A stretch of 64,000 nucleotides of DNA, taken from Cellulomonas cellasea. Lineage in GTDB: Bacteria; Actinomycetota; Actinomycetes; Actinomycetales; Cellulomonadaceae. The notes beneath the pieces are model-generated. The model saw only the letters and a list, made by a program, of their open reading frames with translations. It ran no database searches and was not told the origin of the DNA. The position numbers and the translations under genes are program-made. Each line of letters opens with the position of its first letter. Positions within the stretch are counted from its first letter, which is position 1. This document shows, piece by piece, positions 23,844-32,435 of the stretch. The DNA lies in contig NZ_BJLR01000009.1 in the NCBI RefSeq assembly GCF_006538745.1, positions 124,001 through 188,000 on the forward strand. The letters are read 5' to 3'.

Positions 23844-24214
23844 CGGACCTCCCCCCGGTCGCGCCGGTCTCCCCGTGTGTCGGCCTCCTCGAGCCGGCGG
23901 CGCTCGGCCTCCTCCGCGGCGATCTCCTCGCGCGTGCGCACGCGCCCCTCGCCGGCAGGCTCGATCGAGGCGAACCGCGCGACCGTCACCGAGCCGACGA
24001 ACCCGACGAGCGAGAGCACGACGAGGACCGGGACGATGTCGGTGCGGCGCTCGAGGCTCGCGTAGAGCGCGCCGCCCGCGATCATGATGGTCAGCACGAT
24101 GTCGAGCGCGACGGTCCGGTCGAGGATCGACGGCCCGCGCTCGGCCCGGACGACCGCGAGGACCGCCCCGGTCAGGAGCAGCACCGCGCAGACGGCGACC
24201 ACGACGTCGTTCAT
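23840..24214 (-). CDS. mnhF: Mrp-type Na+/H+ antiporter subunit F
   Basis: 124 residues with three membrane helices in the MrpF pattern: VVVAVCAVLLLTGAVLAVVR, AERGPSILDRTVALDIVLTI with the conserved GPS-LDR motif, and VPVLVVLSLVGFVGSVTVAR. A charged C-terminal tail (~30 residues, RTREEIAAEEAERRRLEEAD) extends into the cytoplasm, longer than in classical MrpF. The ATG at 24214 overlaps the mnhE stop, and its own stop overlaps mnhG. Confidence 0.92.
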   Translation of the reverse strand: MNDVVVAVCAVLLLTGAVLAVVRAERGPSILDRTVALDIVLTIMIAGGALYASLERRTDIVPVLVVLSLVGFVGSVTVARFASIEPAGEGRVRTREEIAAEEAERRRLEEADTRGDRRDRGEVR

Positions 24215-24801
24215 GCGCGCACCTCCGTGCTCGTGGGTCCGGCCGCGCCGCGCGCGCCCGGGCGCCGGGTCAGGCCCGCGTCGGCGAGCTCCTCGTCGGA
24301 CGCGAAGGCGCGCAGCACGCGCTCCTCCTGGTCGAGCACGACCCGCCGCGCCGCCTCGATGCCGCCCGACTGCTCGACGTCGAGCACGTGCAGGTACAGC
24401 ATCCCGGTCACGCGGTGCGCCTCGACGACGAGCGAGCCGGGCACGAGCGAGCAGAGCTCGGCGGTCATCGTCAGGTAGAGGTCGGAGTGGCTGCGCAGGT
24501 GCACGCCGATGACCGCGCCGCGCGGCACGTGCCGGGGCCGCAGCGCGAGCACGCTGACCTCGAACGACGCGCGGACGAGGTCGAGCAGGAAGCGCCCGAC
24601 GAGGTGGGCGAGCCCGACCGGGTGCAGCCGGCCGTGGAAGTCGATGGGCGTCATCCGCAGCCCGTGCGTCACGAGGTACCCGAGCAGCAGCCCGACGAGC
24701 ACGTTCGCGACGGACAGGTCGCCCCACAGCAGGACCCACACCGCGGCGAGCCACAGCGTCGTGCCCCACTGCGCGCGCACCGACCACCGCCCCGCGCTCA
24801 C
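24211..24801 (-). CDS. mnhE: Mrp-type Na+/H+ antiporter subunit E
   Basis: 196 residues, MrpE family: two N-terminal helices (TLWLAAVWVLLWGDLSVANV, LVGLLLGYLVTHGL), then FLLDLVRASFEVSVLALRPR and the conserved cytoplasmic domain LRSHSDLYLTMTAELCSLVP, GSLVVEAHRVTGMLYLHVLD. The GTG at 24801 overlaps the mnhD stop (GTGA). It is part of the tightly overlapping mnhACDEFG series, so all subunits should be made in fixed proportion. Confidence 0.93.
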   Translation of the reverse strand: MSAGRWSVRAQWGTTLWLAAVWVLLWGDLSVANVLVGLLLGYLVTHGLRMTPIDFHGRLHPVGLAHLVGRFLLDLVRASFEVSVLALRPRHVPRGAVIGVHLRSHSDLYLTMTAELCSLVPGSLVVEAHRVTGMLYLHVLDVEQSGGIEAARRVVLDQEERVLRAFASDEELADAGLTRRPGARGAAGPTSTEVRA

Positions 24802-26489
24802 GGCCGTCCCCCGTCCGTCGTCGCACCCGCGCCCACGCGCCCGTCGGCGGCGGTCCCCGCCGCCTCCGTCCCGGCCGCGTCGCCCGCCGTCCCGTCGCCC
24901 GCCGTCCCGTCGCCCGCACCCGGCGCGTTGTCGTGCTCCGCGTCCTCGGCCTCCTCGGCGACCTCGGCCGACTCGCCCTGCCCGCGCTCGCCGTCGGGCA
25001 GCACCGACGCGATGTAGACCGAGCGGTCCTGGAGGGTCAGGGCGGCGCGGTCGGTGTAGCCGTAGAGCGGCCCAGCCCCGACGGTCAGCAGCAGACCGAA
25101 CCCGACGAGCGCGGCCGTCGGGCCGATCATCCCGAGGGGCAGCGGCGTGCGCGGCGGCTCGACCGGGGGCGTCTGCCAGAACGCCTTGTTCCACGCCTTG
25201 ACCAGCGCGTACAGGGTCAGCAGCGACACGAGCACGCCGCCGACGACGAGCGTGAGCGCGAGCGGCGTGCCGACCTGCACGCCGGCCTGCAGGAGCCCGA
25301 CCTTGCCGAGGAACCCGGACAGCGGCGGGATCCCCCCGAGGTTCATCGCCGGGACGAAGAACAGCAGCGCGAGCACCGGCGCGAGCTTGGCGAGGCCCCC
25401 CAGGCGGTCGAGCGACGTCGACCCGCCGTGCCGCTCGATGAGCCCGACGACGAGGAACAGCGCGGTCTGCACCGTGATGTGGTGCGCGACGTAGTAGATC
25501 GAGGCGCTCCACCCGGCCTGCGTCGCGAGCGCGATCCCGAAGATCATGTAGCCGATGTGGCTCACGAGCGTGAACGACAGCAGACGCTTGATGTCGTCCT
25601 GCGCGACGGCGCCGAGGATGCCGACGACCATCGTCGCGAGCGCGGCCCACATCAGGACGTCGTCCGCGCGGCCCTCCGGGAACAGCAGGGTCTGCGTGCG
25701 GATGATCGCGTACACGCCGACCTTGGTCAGCAGGCCCGCGAACACCGCGGTGACGGGTGCGGGCGCGGTCGGGTAGGAGTCGGGCAGCCACGCGGACAGC
25801 GGGAAGATCGCCGCCTTGATGCCGAACGCGAGCAGCAGCATCACCTGGAGCAGCAGCCGCACGCCCGGGTCGATCTCGGGGAGCCGGACGGCGAGCTGCG
25901 CGAGGTTGACCGTGCCGGTCGCGGCGTAGACGAGCGCGATCGCGATGAGGAACAGCACCGAGGACAGCAGCGCGACGACCACGTAGATGCTGCCCGCGCG
26001 GATGCGCTCGCCCGTGCCGCCGAGCGTGAGGAGCACGTAGCTCGCCGCGAGCAGGATCTCGAAGCCGACGTAGATGTTGAACAGGTCCCCGGACAGGAAC
26101 GCGTTCGCGACACCCGCGGTCAGGATGAGGTAGGTCGGGTGGTAGATCGAGACGGGGGCCGCCTCGTCACCGTCGGCCTCGCCCTCCGCGAGCGAGTAGA
26201 GCAGGACCGCGAGGGTCACCGCGCTCGACACCGTCAGCATGAGCGCCGAGAGCCGGTCGGCCACGAGGTCGATGCCCACGGGCGCGGCCCAGCCGCCGAC
26301 GTCGATCACGAGCGGGCCCGAGTCGGCGAGCACGAGCAGCGCGACGGACACCGCGAGCACGAGCGAGAGCACGACGACGCTGATCGCCCGCTGCGCGCGG
26401 GGCCGCCGGTAGAGCGCGAGGGCCAGCCCGGCGCCGAACAGCGGCAGGACGACCGGGAGCGGGACGAGCCAGGTCGGGTCGCCGGTCAC
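24798..26489 (-). CDS. mnhD: Mrp-type Na+/H+ antiporter subunit D
   Basis: 563 residues, about 14 membrane helices, NuoN/NuoM-like proton-translocating subunit. Key family features: VSIYHPTYLILTAGVANAFL, SGDLFNIYVGFEILLAASYV with the conserved Glu, AFGIKAAIFPLSAWLPDSYP with the conserved Lys, and FTLVSHIGYMIFGIALATQA. The last ~65 residues form a low-complexity Asp/Gly/Ala/Thr tail encoded by near-repeats of 15 bp (24890-24930), absent in typical MnhD. GTG start overlapping mnhC. Confidence 0.94.
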   Translation of the reverse strand: MTGDPTWLVPLPVVLPLFGAGLALALYRRPRAQRAISVVVLSLVLAVSVALLVLADSGPLVIDVGGWAAPVGIDLVADRLSALMLTVSSAVTLAVLLYSLAEGEADGDEAAPVSIYHPTYLILTAGVANAFLSGDLFNIYVGFEILLAASYVLLTLGGTGERIRAGSIYVVVALLSSVLFLIAIALVYAATGTVNLAQLAVRLPEIDPGVRLLLQVMLLLAFGIKAAIFPLSAWLPDSYPTAPAPVTAVFAGLLTKVGVYAIIRTQTLLFPEGRADDVLMWAALATMVVGILGAVAQDDIKRLLSFTLVSHIGYMIFGIALATQAGWSASIYYVAHHITVQTALFLVVGLIERHGGSTSLDRLGGLAKLAPVLALLFFVPAMNLGGIPPLSGFLGKVGLLQAGVQVGTPLALTLVVGGVLVSLLTLYALVKAWNKAFWQTPPVEPPRTPLPLGMIGPTAALVGFGLLLTVGAGPLYGYTDRAALTLQDRSVYIASVLPDGERGQGESAEVAEEAEDAEHDNAPGAGDGTAGDGTAGDAAGTEAAGTAADGRVGAGATTDGGRP

Positions 26490-26992
26490 GGGACCTCCAC
26501 CGGGGTGGTGCGCTCGGACGGCGCGTCGTCGGTCTCGTCGCGCGTCTCGGCGGCCTCCTCGTCGAGCGTCGAGCGGGTGTCCTCGGTGTCGGCGTCGGTC
26601 GTGGCGCGCTCGTCGCGCGCGGCGAGCCGGGCGATGCGGCGGTCCTCGACGTCGTCCTGGACCTCGTCGTGGCGGTGCAGCTGCCACGAGCGGTACGCCA
26701 TCGCCAGCAGGAACGCGGTCATGGCCAGCGTGATGACGATCGCGGTGAGCGCCATCGCCTGCGGGAGCGGGTCGCTCATCTCCGACGGCTCCGCGCTCCC
26801 CACCAGCGGTGGCCGCCCCGCCGCACCGCCCGCGACGAGGAACAGCAGGTTCGCGGCGTTGCCGAGCAGGATCACGCCGATCAGGACGCGCGAGAGGCTG
26901 CGCTCGAGCAGCAGGTAGACGCCGACGGTGACGAGCGCGGTGATCACGAGGACGAGCGTGAGGTTCGGGCTCGTGTCGGGGTTCAGGGGCAT
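26486..26992 (-). CDS. mnhC: Mrp-type Na+/H+ antiporter subunit C
   Basis: 168 residues. The first ~105 are the NuoK-like MnhC core: three helices (LTLVLVITALVTVGVYLLLE, VLIGVILLGNAANLLFLVAG, and DPLPQAMALTAIVITLAMTA with the conserved DPLPQALVLTAIVI signature). A hydrophilic acidic tail of ~60 residues rich in Glu/Asp/Thr/Arg follows, unlike the ~110-residue classical subunit. Its ATG shares one base with the mnhA stop (TGATG). Confidence 0.93.
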   Translation of the reverse strand: MPLNPDTSPNLTLVLVITALVTVGVYLLLERSLSRVLIGVILLGNAANLLFLVAGGAAGRPPLVGSAEPSEMSDPLPQAMALTAIVITLAMTAFLLAMAYRSWQLHRHDEVQDDVEDRRIARLAARDERATTDADTEDTRSTLDEEAAETRDETDDAPSERTTPVEVP

Positions 26993-29900
26993 CAGCGCTG
27001 CACCTCCAGGTCGGCTTCGGCGGTGCGGATCATGCCGTCGGTGTCGGCCGTGCCCTGCGCGCCGGCGCCGAACACCTGCCCCGCGGACCCGGCCTGCGTG
27101 TGGTCCTCCGAGCCGCCCGTGTGCTCGCCGGCCTCGGCCTGGCGGTCGATCTCCGCGCCGAGCGTGCGCAGGATGTCGAGCACGAGGCCGACGACGACGA
27201 GGTAGACGCCGACGTCGAAGAACAGCGACGTCACGAGGTGGATCGTGCCGATCACGGGCACGTGGATGTCGACGATCCAGGACTGCAGCACCGAGCCGCC
27301 CGCGAGCAGCGCGACGAGCCCGACGCCGGCCGAGAGGAACAGGCCGCTGCCCAGCAGGAGGCCGGGCTGCACCGGCGCGGCCTCGCCGAGCTCGTAGCGG
27401 CCGCCCGCGAGGTACCGGACGACGAGCGCGACGCCGGTCACGAGCCCCGCCGCGAACCCGCCGCCGGGCGCGTTGTGGCCCGAGAACAGCAGGTACGCCG
27501 AGTACACGATCATCGTGTGGAACAGCAGGCGCGTCGTGACCTCGAAGATCACCGAGCGTCGGCGCGGTGCGAGCGTGCGGCCCGCGCGCAGCCACTCCTT
27601 GGAGCGCTCGCCCGTGCGGCGCACCCCGTGCGCGAGCCCCGGGTAGGCGCCCGACGGCGTCGGCGGGAGCGGGGCGTGCGCGGGCTGGCGCAGCGCCGCG
27701 GCGGCGTCCTGGCCGCCGATGGCCCAGACCTGCCGGCCCTCGTTGGCCTCGTCCGCCCGGAAGATCGCGCCCGACCGCTTCTGCAGGAACACGAGCGACG
27801 CGACGCCGGTCGCGGCGACGAGAAGCACCGAGATCTCGCCCATCGTGTCCCACGCGCGCACGTCGACGAGCGTCACGTTGACGATGTTCTTGCCGCCCCC
27901 GAACTCGTACGCCTCGGCCGCGAACAGGTCGGAGACGGGCACGTGCACCCGGGCACCCGGCACGACGAGCGCGAGCCCGCCGACCGTGAGACCGACCGCG
28001 AGCCCGATCCCGAGGCGCACCCAGCGACTCGCGGCGAGCGGGCGGTCCGAGAAGTACGCGGGCAGCCGGCGCAGCACGAGCACGAAGACGACGAGCGTCA
28101 CGGTCTCGGTGAGCACCTGGGTCAGCGCGAGGTCGGGCGCGCCGTGCAGCAGGAACAGCGCCGCGACGCCGTAGCCGCTGACGCCGAGCAGGATCACGGC
28201 CTTGAGGCGGCGGCGGGCCCGCGCGGTGAGGATCGCGGAGACGACGACGAGCACGCCGAAGAGCGCCTGCGCGGGGTGGTCCCACGCGCGCGTGCTCTCG
28301 GGCAGCGACGTCACGGTCAGCATCGCGCCGCCGACCGCGCCGACGAAGACGAGCAGGATGCCGCCGAGGTAGACGGGCAGCGAACCGCGCTGCGTGAGCG
28401 CCGTGACGTCGGCCGCGAGGTCGTCGAGCTTGCGCATGAGGCGCCGGTAGAGGTGGTCGGCCTCGGGCACCGGCGGCACGGACGCCTGGAGGCGCTCGAC
28501 CGGCCCGCGCGCCGCGAACAGCCCCGCGCCCGCGGCGACGATCCCGAGGGTCGTCAGCAGCGTCGGCGTCACGCCCGCCCACAGCACCAGGTGACCGGGC
28601 TCGCCCGCGAAGCCGTCGGCGTACGGGGACAGCAGGTGCTCGCCGAGGCCGGGCAGCACCGCGGCGGCGAGCCCCAGGACCGCGAGCACGAGCGAGGGGT
28701 AGACCAGCACGAGCGACGGGCGCGTGATCGTCGCGGGGACCGCGGGCCCGTCGCGGTCGGGAGCCGTCGCGCGGTCCGGGGCGGCGCCGGAGCCGGCGTC
28801 GTGCACGGGCGGGTGGGCGACCGAGGACTTCGTGGCGAACGCGCCCCAGAAGAACCGCAGCCCGTACGCGACGGTGAGCGCGGAGCCGACGACGACCGCC
28901 CAGTAGACGACCTGCCCCGAGAGCCCGCCCTCGTGGTGCGCGATCGCCTCGAGCGCGGCCTCCTTCGCGACGTACCCGGCGAACGGCGGCAGCCCGATCA
29001 TCGACGCGGTCGCGAGCCCGCCCGCGAGCGCCGTGATCGGCAGCGCCCGCCCGACGCCGGACAGCCGGCGCAGCTCACGGGTCCCGGTCGCGGCGTCGAC
29101 CACGCCGACGACGAGGAACAGCGCCGCCTTGAACATCGCGTGCGCGCCGAGCATCGCGAGCCCCGCGAGCGCCGTCGCGCGCGTCCCGAACCCGACGAGC
29201 ACCACGAGCAGGCCGAGCTGGCTGACGGTCCCGAACGCGAGCACGAGCTTGAGGTCGTGCTGGCGCAGCGCCCGGTACCCGCCGACGAGCAGGCTCCCGC
29301 ACCCGAGGGTCAGCACCACGACCTGCCACGCGGTCAGGTCCGCGTACGCGGGGGCGAAGCGCGCGATCAGGTAGATGCCGGCCTTGACCATCGCGGCGGC
29401 GTGCAGGTACGCGCTGACCGGCGTCGGCGCGGCCATCGCGGCCGGCAGCCAGAAGTGCAGCGGGATCATCGCGGACTTGGTCACGGCCCCCACGAGCAGG
29501 CACACGACGCCGGCCGTCACGGTGGTGCCCTGCGGCGGGTCGGCGAGCACCGCGGAGAGCCGGTACGTGCCCGCGGCCTCGCCGAGCAGGATGATGCCGA
29601 CGAGCATCGTCAGGCCGCCCGCGGTGGTCAGGACGATCGCCTGCATCGCCGCCCGCCGGGACGCCTTGCGGTCGTTGTAGTGCCCGATCAGCAGGTACGA
29701 GAAGACGGTCGTGAGCTCCCAGAACACGAACACGAGCAGCAGGTCGTCGGCCGTGACGAGCCCGAGCATCGCGCCCGCGAACGCGGTGAGCACGCCGCTG
29801 AACCGCCCGAGACCCGTGGCCTTCGGGGAGAAGTACGCCGAGCAGTAGACCAGCACGAGCGCGCCGACCCCGCCGACGAGCAGCGTCATGAGCCAGCCGA

Positions 29901-30123
29901 GCGTGTCGAGCCGGAACGCGAGCTCGAGGCCCAGCGACGGGATCCACCGGACGACCTCGACCGGGCCCTCGCCGGCCTGCACCGCGGCCGTCTGCGTGAG
30001 GGCCCACACCGTCGCCGACGCGGGTGCGAGCGCGAGCACCCAGAACGCCTTGCGCCCGATCCACCGGACGAGGACGGGCGCGACGACGGCTGCGGCGAGA
30101 TGGACAGCGAGCAGCAGCAGCAC
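26992..30123 (-). CDS. mnhA: Mrp-type Na+/H+ antiporter subunit A, fused to subunit B
   Basis: 1043 residues. The N-terminal ~500 are a NuoL-like proton channel (VFWELTTVFSYLLIGHYNDR, TKSAMIPLHFWLPAAMAAPT, FKAALFLVVGVVDAATGTRE). The middle carries the MrpA-specific C-terminal domains (ILLGVSGYGVAALFLLHGAP, DLALTQVLTETVTLVVFVLV). The last ~200 are a MnhB domain (FEVTTRLLFHTMIVYSAYLL, FSGHNAPGGGFAAGLVTGVA), which explains why no separate mnhB gene is present. The GTG has GGAG upstream. It is the first gene of the operon; the complex exports Na+ (and perhaps K+) using the proton gradient. Confidence 0.95.
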   Translation of the reverse strand: MLLLLAVHLAAAVVAPVLVRWIGRKAFWVLALAPASATVWALTQTAAVQAGEGPVEVVRWIPSLGLELAFRLDTLGWLMTLLVGGVGALVLVYCSAYFSPKATGLGRFSGVLTAFAGAMLGLVTADDLLLVFVFWELTTVFSYLLIGHYNDRKASRRAAMQAIVLTTAGGLTMLVGIILLGEAAGTYRLSAVLADPPQGTTVTAGVVCLLVGAVTKSAMIPLHFWLPAAMAAPTPVSAYLHAAAMVKAGIYLIARFAPAYADLTAWQVVVLTLGCGSLLVGGYRALRQHDLKLVLAFGTVSQLGLLVVLVGFGTRATALAGLAMLGAHAMFKAALFLVVGVVDAATGTRELRRLSGVGRALPITALAGGLATASMIGLPPFAGYVAKEAALEAIAHHEGGLSGQVVYWAVVVGSALTVAYGLRFFWGAFATKSSVAHPPVHDAGSGAAPDRATAPDRDGPAVPATITRPSLVLVYPSLVLAVLGLAAAVLPGLGEHLLSPYADGFAGEPGHLVLWAGVTPTLLTTLGIVAAGAGLFAARGPVERLQASVPPVPEADHLYRRLMRKLDDLAADVTALTQRGSLPVYLGGILLVFVGAVGGAMLTVTSLPESTRAWDHPAQALFGVLVVVSAILTARARRRLKAVILLGVSGYGVAALFLLHGAPDLALTQVLTETVTLVVFVLVLRRLPAYFSDRPLAASRWVRLGIGLAVGLTVGGLALVVPGARVHVPVSDLFAAEAYEFGGGKNIVNVTLVDVRAWDTMGEISVLLVAATGVASLVFLQKRSGAIFRADEANEGRQVWAIGGQDAAAALRQPAHAPLPPTPSGAYPGLAHGVRRTGERSKEWLRAGRTLAPRRRSVIFEVTTRLLFHTMIVYSAYLLFSGHNAPGGGFAAGLVTGVALVVRYLAGGRYELGEAAPVQPGLLLGSGLFLSAGVGLVALLAGGSVLQSWIVDIHVPVIGTIHLVTSLFFDVGVYLVVVGLVLDILRTLGAEIDRQAEAGEHTGGSEDHTQAGSAGQVFGAGAQGTADTDGMIRTAEADLEVQR

Positions 30124-30361
30124 GTCCGGCTCCGTCCTGTTGAGGGGCGGGTGGTCGGTCGGTCCGGCACGCCCGGCGACGTGCGCCGGAACCGGTGTGT
30201 GGTGTTGTCAGCGGATCGGTCGAGCACGCGCGCGGCACGGAGGCCTGCAGCGGTGCGCTCACGGGTGGATGTGTGAAGTCTACCAAGTGGACGGTGGCGG
30301 CCCCCGGCGGGCGGCTCGCCGCACGCCGGGTTCCCGGTGCCCGCATGGCACGCTGGGCGCC

Positions 30362-31153
30362 GTGATCGCCTCCATCCCGGTCGACGACGTCGCCGTCCCG
30401 CCCGTGGTCGCCGACCTCGCCCGCGGCGACGCGGTCCGCGCCGTCTGGCGCAACGAGCTCGGCGGGCTGACGTTCGAGCTCACCGGTGCGCGCGAGCGGC
30501 GGTTCGTGAAGTGGCTGCCCGCGGGCGCACGGGCCGACCTGTCCGCGGAGGCGGTCCGGCTCGCGTGGGCCGCGCCGTTCACGCCGGTCCCGCGGGTGCT
30601 CGACGCGGGGTCCGACGCGGACGGCTCGTGGCTCGTGACCGCCGCGCTCGACGGGACCAGCGCCGTCGACCCGCGGTGGGTCGCCCGGCCGGAGGTCGCG
30701 GTCCGCGCGCTCGGCGAGGGGCTGCGCGCGCTGCACGACCGGCTGCCCGTCGAGGACTGCCCGTTCGCGTGGGACGTGCGCGACCGCCTGACCCGCGCGC
30801 TGACCGGTGGCCGCGACGACCCGGCGACGTGGCACCCCGACCACGCGCACCTCACGGTCGCCGAGGCGACGGCGCGCCTCGCGGACGTCCCGACCGTCGA
30901 CCGGCTCGTGGTGTGCCACGGCGACGCGTGCGTCCCCAACACGCTGCTGGACGACGACGGTCGCTTCGCCGCGCACGTCGACCTCGGGACGCTCGGCGTG
31001 GCCGACCGGTGGGCCGACCTCGCGATCGCGACCTGGAGCACGCAGTGGAACTACGGCCCCGGGCTCGACGACGTGCTGCTCGACGCGTACGGCGTCGCCC
31101 CCGACCCGGAGCGCACGGCGTACTACCGGCTGCTGTGGGACCTCACGCCCTGA
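30362..31153 (+). CDS. Aminoglycoside 3'-phosphotransferase-like kinase
   Basis: 263 residues, the usual length of APH(3') enzymes. The catalytic loop is VCHGDACVPNTLLDDDG (HGDxxxxN) and the metal/ATP loop is HVDLGTLGVADRWADLAIAT, both very close to APH(3'). The N-terminal lobe has RFVKWLPAG, with Lys for ATP. It ends TAYYRLLWDL. It may phosphorylate aminoglycosides or a natural sugar; resistance cannot be assumed from the sequence. It starts with GTG, is divergent from mnhA, and is followed after 76 bp by a second APH-fold gene. Confidence 0.85.
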   Translation: MIASIPVDDVAVPPVVADLARGDAVRAVWRNELGGLTFELTGARERRFVKWLPAGARADLSAEAVRLAWAAPFTPVPRVLDAGSDADGSWLVTAALDGTSAVDPRWVARPEVAVRALGEGLRALHDRLPVEDCPFAWDVRDRLTRALTGGRDDPATWHPDHAHLTVAEATARLADVPTVDRLVVCHGDACVPNTLLDDDGRFAAHVDLGTLGVADRWADLAIATWSTQWNYGPGLDDVLLDAYGVAPDPERTAYYRLLWDLTP

Positions 31154-31229
31154 CGGCGTGCCGCGCCCCGGCCCGCCGCGCGCCGGAAACGCGTCGACCG
31201 CGGACCCCTCGCAGGCCTACGGTCCGCAG

Positions 31230-31994
31230 GTGAGCGACCTCCCGCCGGTGACCGACGAACCCCCCGGACCGCTGCTCGCCCGCGGCCGCGAGGCCACCGT
31301 GCACGAGCTCGGACCCGGCCGCGTGCTGCGCCGGTACGACGACGCGCGCGACGTGACGACCGAGGTCACGGTCATGCGGCACGTCGCCCGGCACGGCGTG
31401 CGCGTCCCGCACGTGCACGCCGTCCGCCCGGACGCCGACGGCCGCCTCACCGGCATGGTGCTCGAGCGGCTCGACGGCCCGACGCTCGTCGAGGCCGCGC
31501 TCGCCGGCGCCGTCGAGCCCGGGGACGCCGGCCGGCTGCTCGCCCGGCTGCACGCGGACCTGCACCGGGTCCCCGTGGACGGCCTGCCCACGGACCTCGG
31601 GCCGCCCGCGCGCGAACCGGGCCACGTCGTCGTGCACCTCGACCTGCACCCCGCGAACGTCGTGCTCGTGCGCGGCGAGCCCGTGGTCATCGACTGGGCG
31701 ATCGCGCGCACCGGACCCGCCACGCTCGACACCGCGATGACCGCGCTGACGCTCGCGTGCGCGGTCGTCGACGGCGTGCCGGCGGACGCGGGCGACGTCG
31801 CGCGGCTCGGCGTCCCGACGTGGTTCGTGACCACGGTGCTCGACGCCTACCTCGCGGCGCTCCCCGAGCCGCCGACGCCGTCGCTCGACCGCGCGGCGGC
31901 GATCCGGGACACGTTCGGGGCGCACCCGCCCGGGGTCGTGCAGGCCGGCGCGGAGGTCGTCCGGCTCGCGCTCGACGCGATCGCCCGGCGCTGA
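31230..31994 (+). CDS. APH/choline-kinase-fold phosphotransferase
   Basis: 254 residues. The catalytic loop is VVVHLDLHPANVVLVRGE (a HxDxxxxN variant with HLDLHPANV) and the metal loop is VVIDWAIARTG (DxD/E-like DWA). The N-terminal lobe has LARGREATVHELGPGRVLRR, and RYDD follows. The substrate is unknown; relatives include small-molecule kinases of unassigned function. The GTG at 31230 follows CGCAGG. It is on the same strand as the previous APH gene but not closely related to it. Confidence 0.82.
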   Translation: MSDLPPVTDEPPGPLLARGREATVHELGPGRVLRRYDDARDVTTEVTVMRHVARHGVRVPHVHAVRPDADGRLTGMVLERLDGPTLVEAALAGAVEPGDAGRLLARLHADLHRVPVDGLPTDLGPPAREPGHVVVHLDLHPANVVLVRGEPVVIDWAIARTGPATLDTAMTALTLACAVVDGVPADAGDVARLGVPTWFVTTVLDAYLAALPEPPTPSLDRAAAIRDTFGAHPPGVVQAGAEVVRLALDAIARR

Positions 31995-32002
31995 CCGGCG
32001 CC

Positions 32003-32431
32003 TCACGCGCGCCCGGCCACCCCGACCCGGTGCACCTCGACGAGCACGCGCTGCGCACCCGGCCGCAGGGTGAGGAGCCCCACGAACACCCCGGTCCGCA
32101 GCTCGACGGGACCGCCCGCGCCGACGTCGAACCGGGGTGTCGTGAGGACCGGTGCGGGCGCGCCCGCCTCGTGCACCGCGGTGTTCGTGACCGACACGAC
32201 CGCCCCGGTGCCGAGCCGCAGCTCGTAGCGCGCCCACAGCTCGCACGACCCGTCGGGCCGTTCGAGGTTCCAGTCCGCCCCGCCGGGCAGCAGCGTCCCG
32301 TCGAGGCCGCCCGTGACGACGCCGCCGAGGATCGGGATGACCCGGCGGTGGCCCGTCGGCGTCGCCCCCACGTCCACGACCGGCCCGAGGAGGGCGTCGA
32401 TCGTGAACAGGTGGGTCGCGGTCAGCGTCAT
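32003..32431 (-). CDS. DUF3237 family protein
   Basis: 142 residues, full DUF3237 barrel: ATHLFTIDALLGPVVDVGAT, GHRRVIPILGGVVTGGLDGT, LLPGGADWNLERPDGSCELW, ARYELRLGTGAVVSVTNTAV, FVGLLTLRPGAQRVLVEVHR. The family has no assigned reaction. It starts 4 bp after the stop of the sugar ABC permease gene and so is almost certainly the last gene of that operon, which suggests a role with the imported sugar or glycoside, perhaps hydrolysis or binding. This link is inference from position. Confidence 0.85.
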   Translation of the reverse strand: MTLTATHLFTIDALLGPVVDVGATPTGHRRVIPILGGVVTGGLDGTLLPGGADWNLERPDGSCELWARYELRLGTGAVVSVTNTAVHEAGAPAPVLTTPRFDVGAGGPVELRTGVFVGLLTLRPGAQRVLVEVHRVGVAGRA

Positions 32432-32435
32432 CGGC

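Noticed and set aside
27100-30276. Open frame of over 1000 codons opposite mnhA
   Set aside because: Composition is Arg/Glu/His low complexity with no domain, and the other strand encodes an unmistakable antiporter subunit.
30362-31153. Calling the APH(3')-like gene an acquired resistance gene
   Set aside because: Base composition matches the neighbours and there is no mobile element nearby; it is probably an intrinsic kinase whose substrate is unproven.
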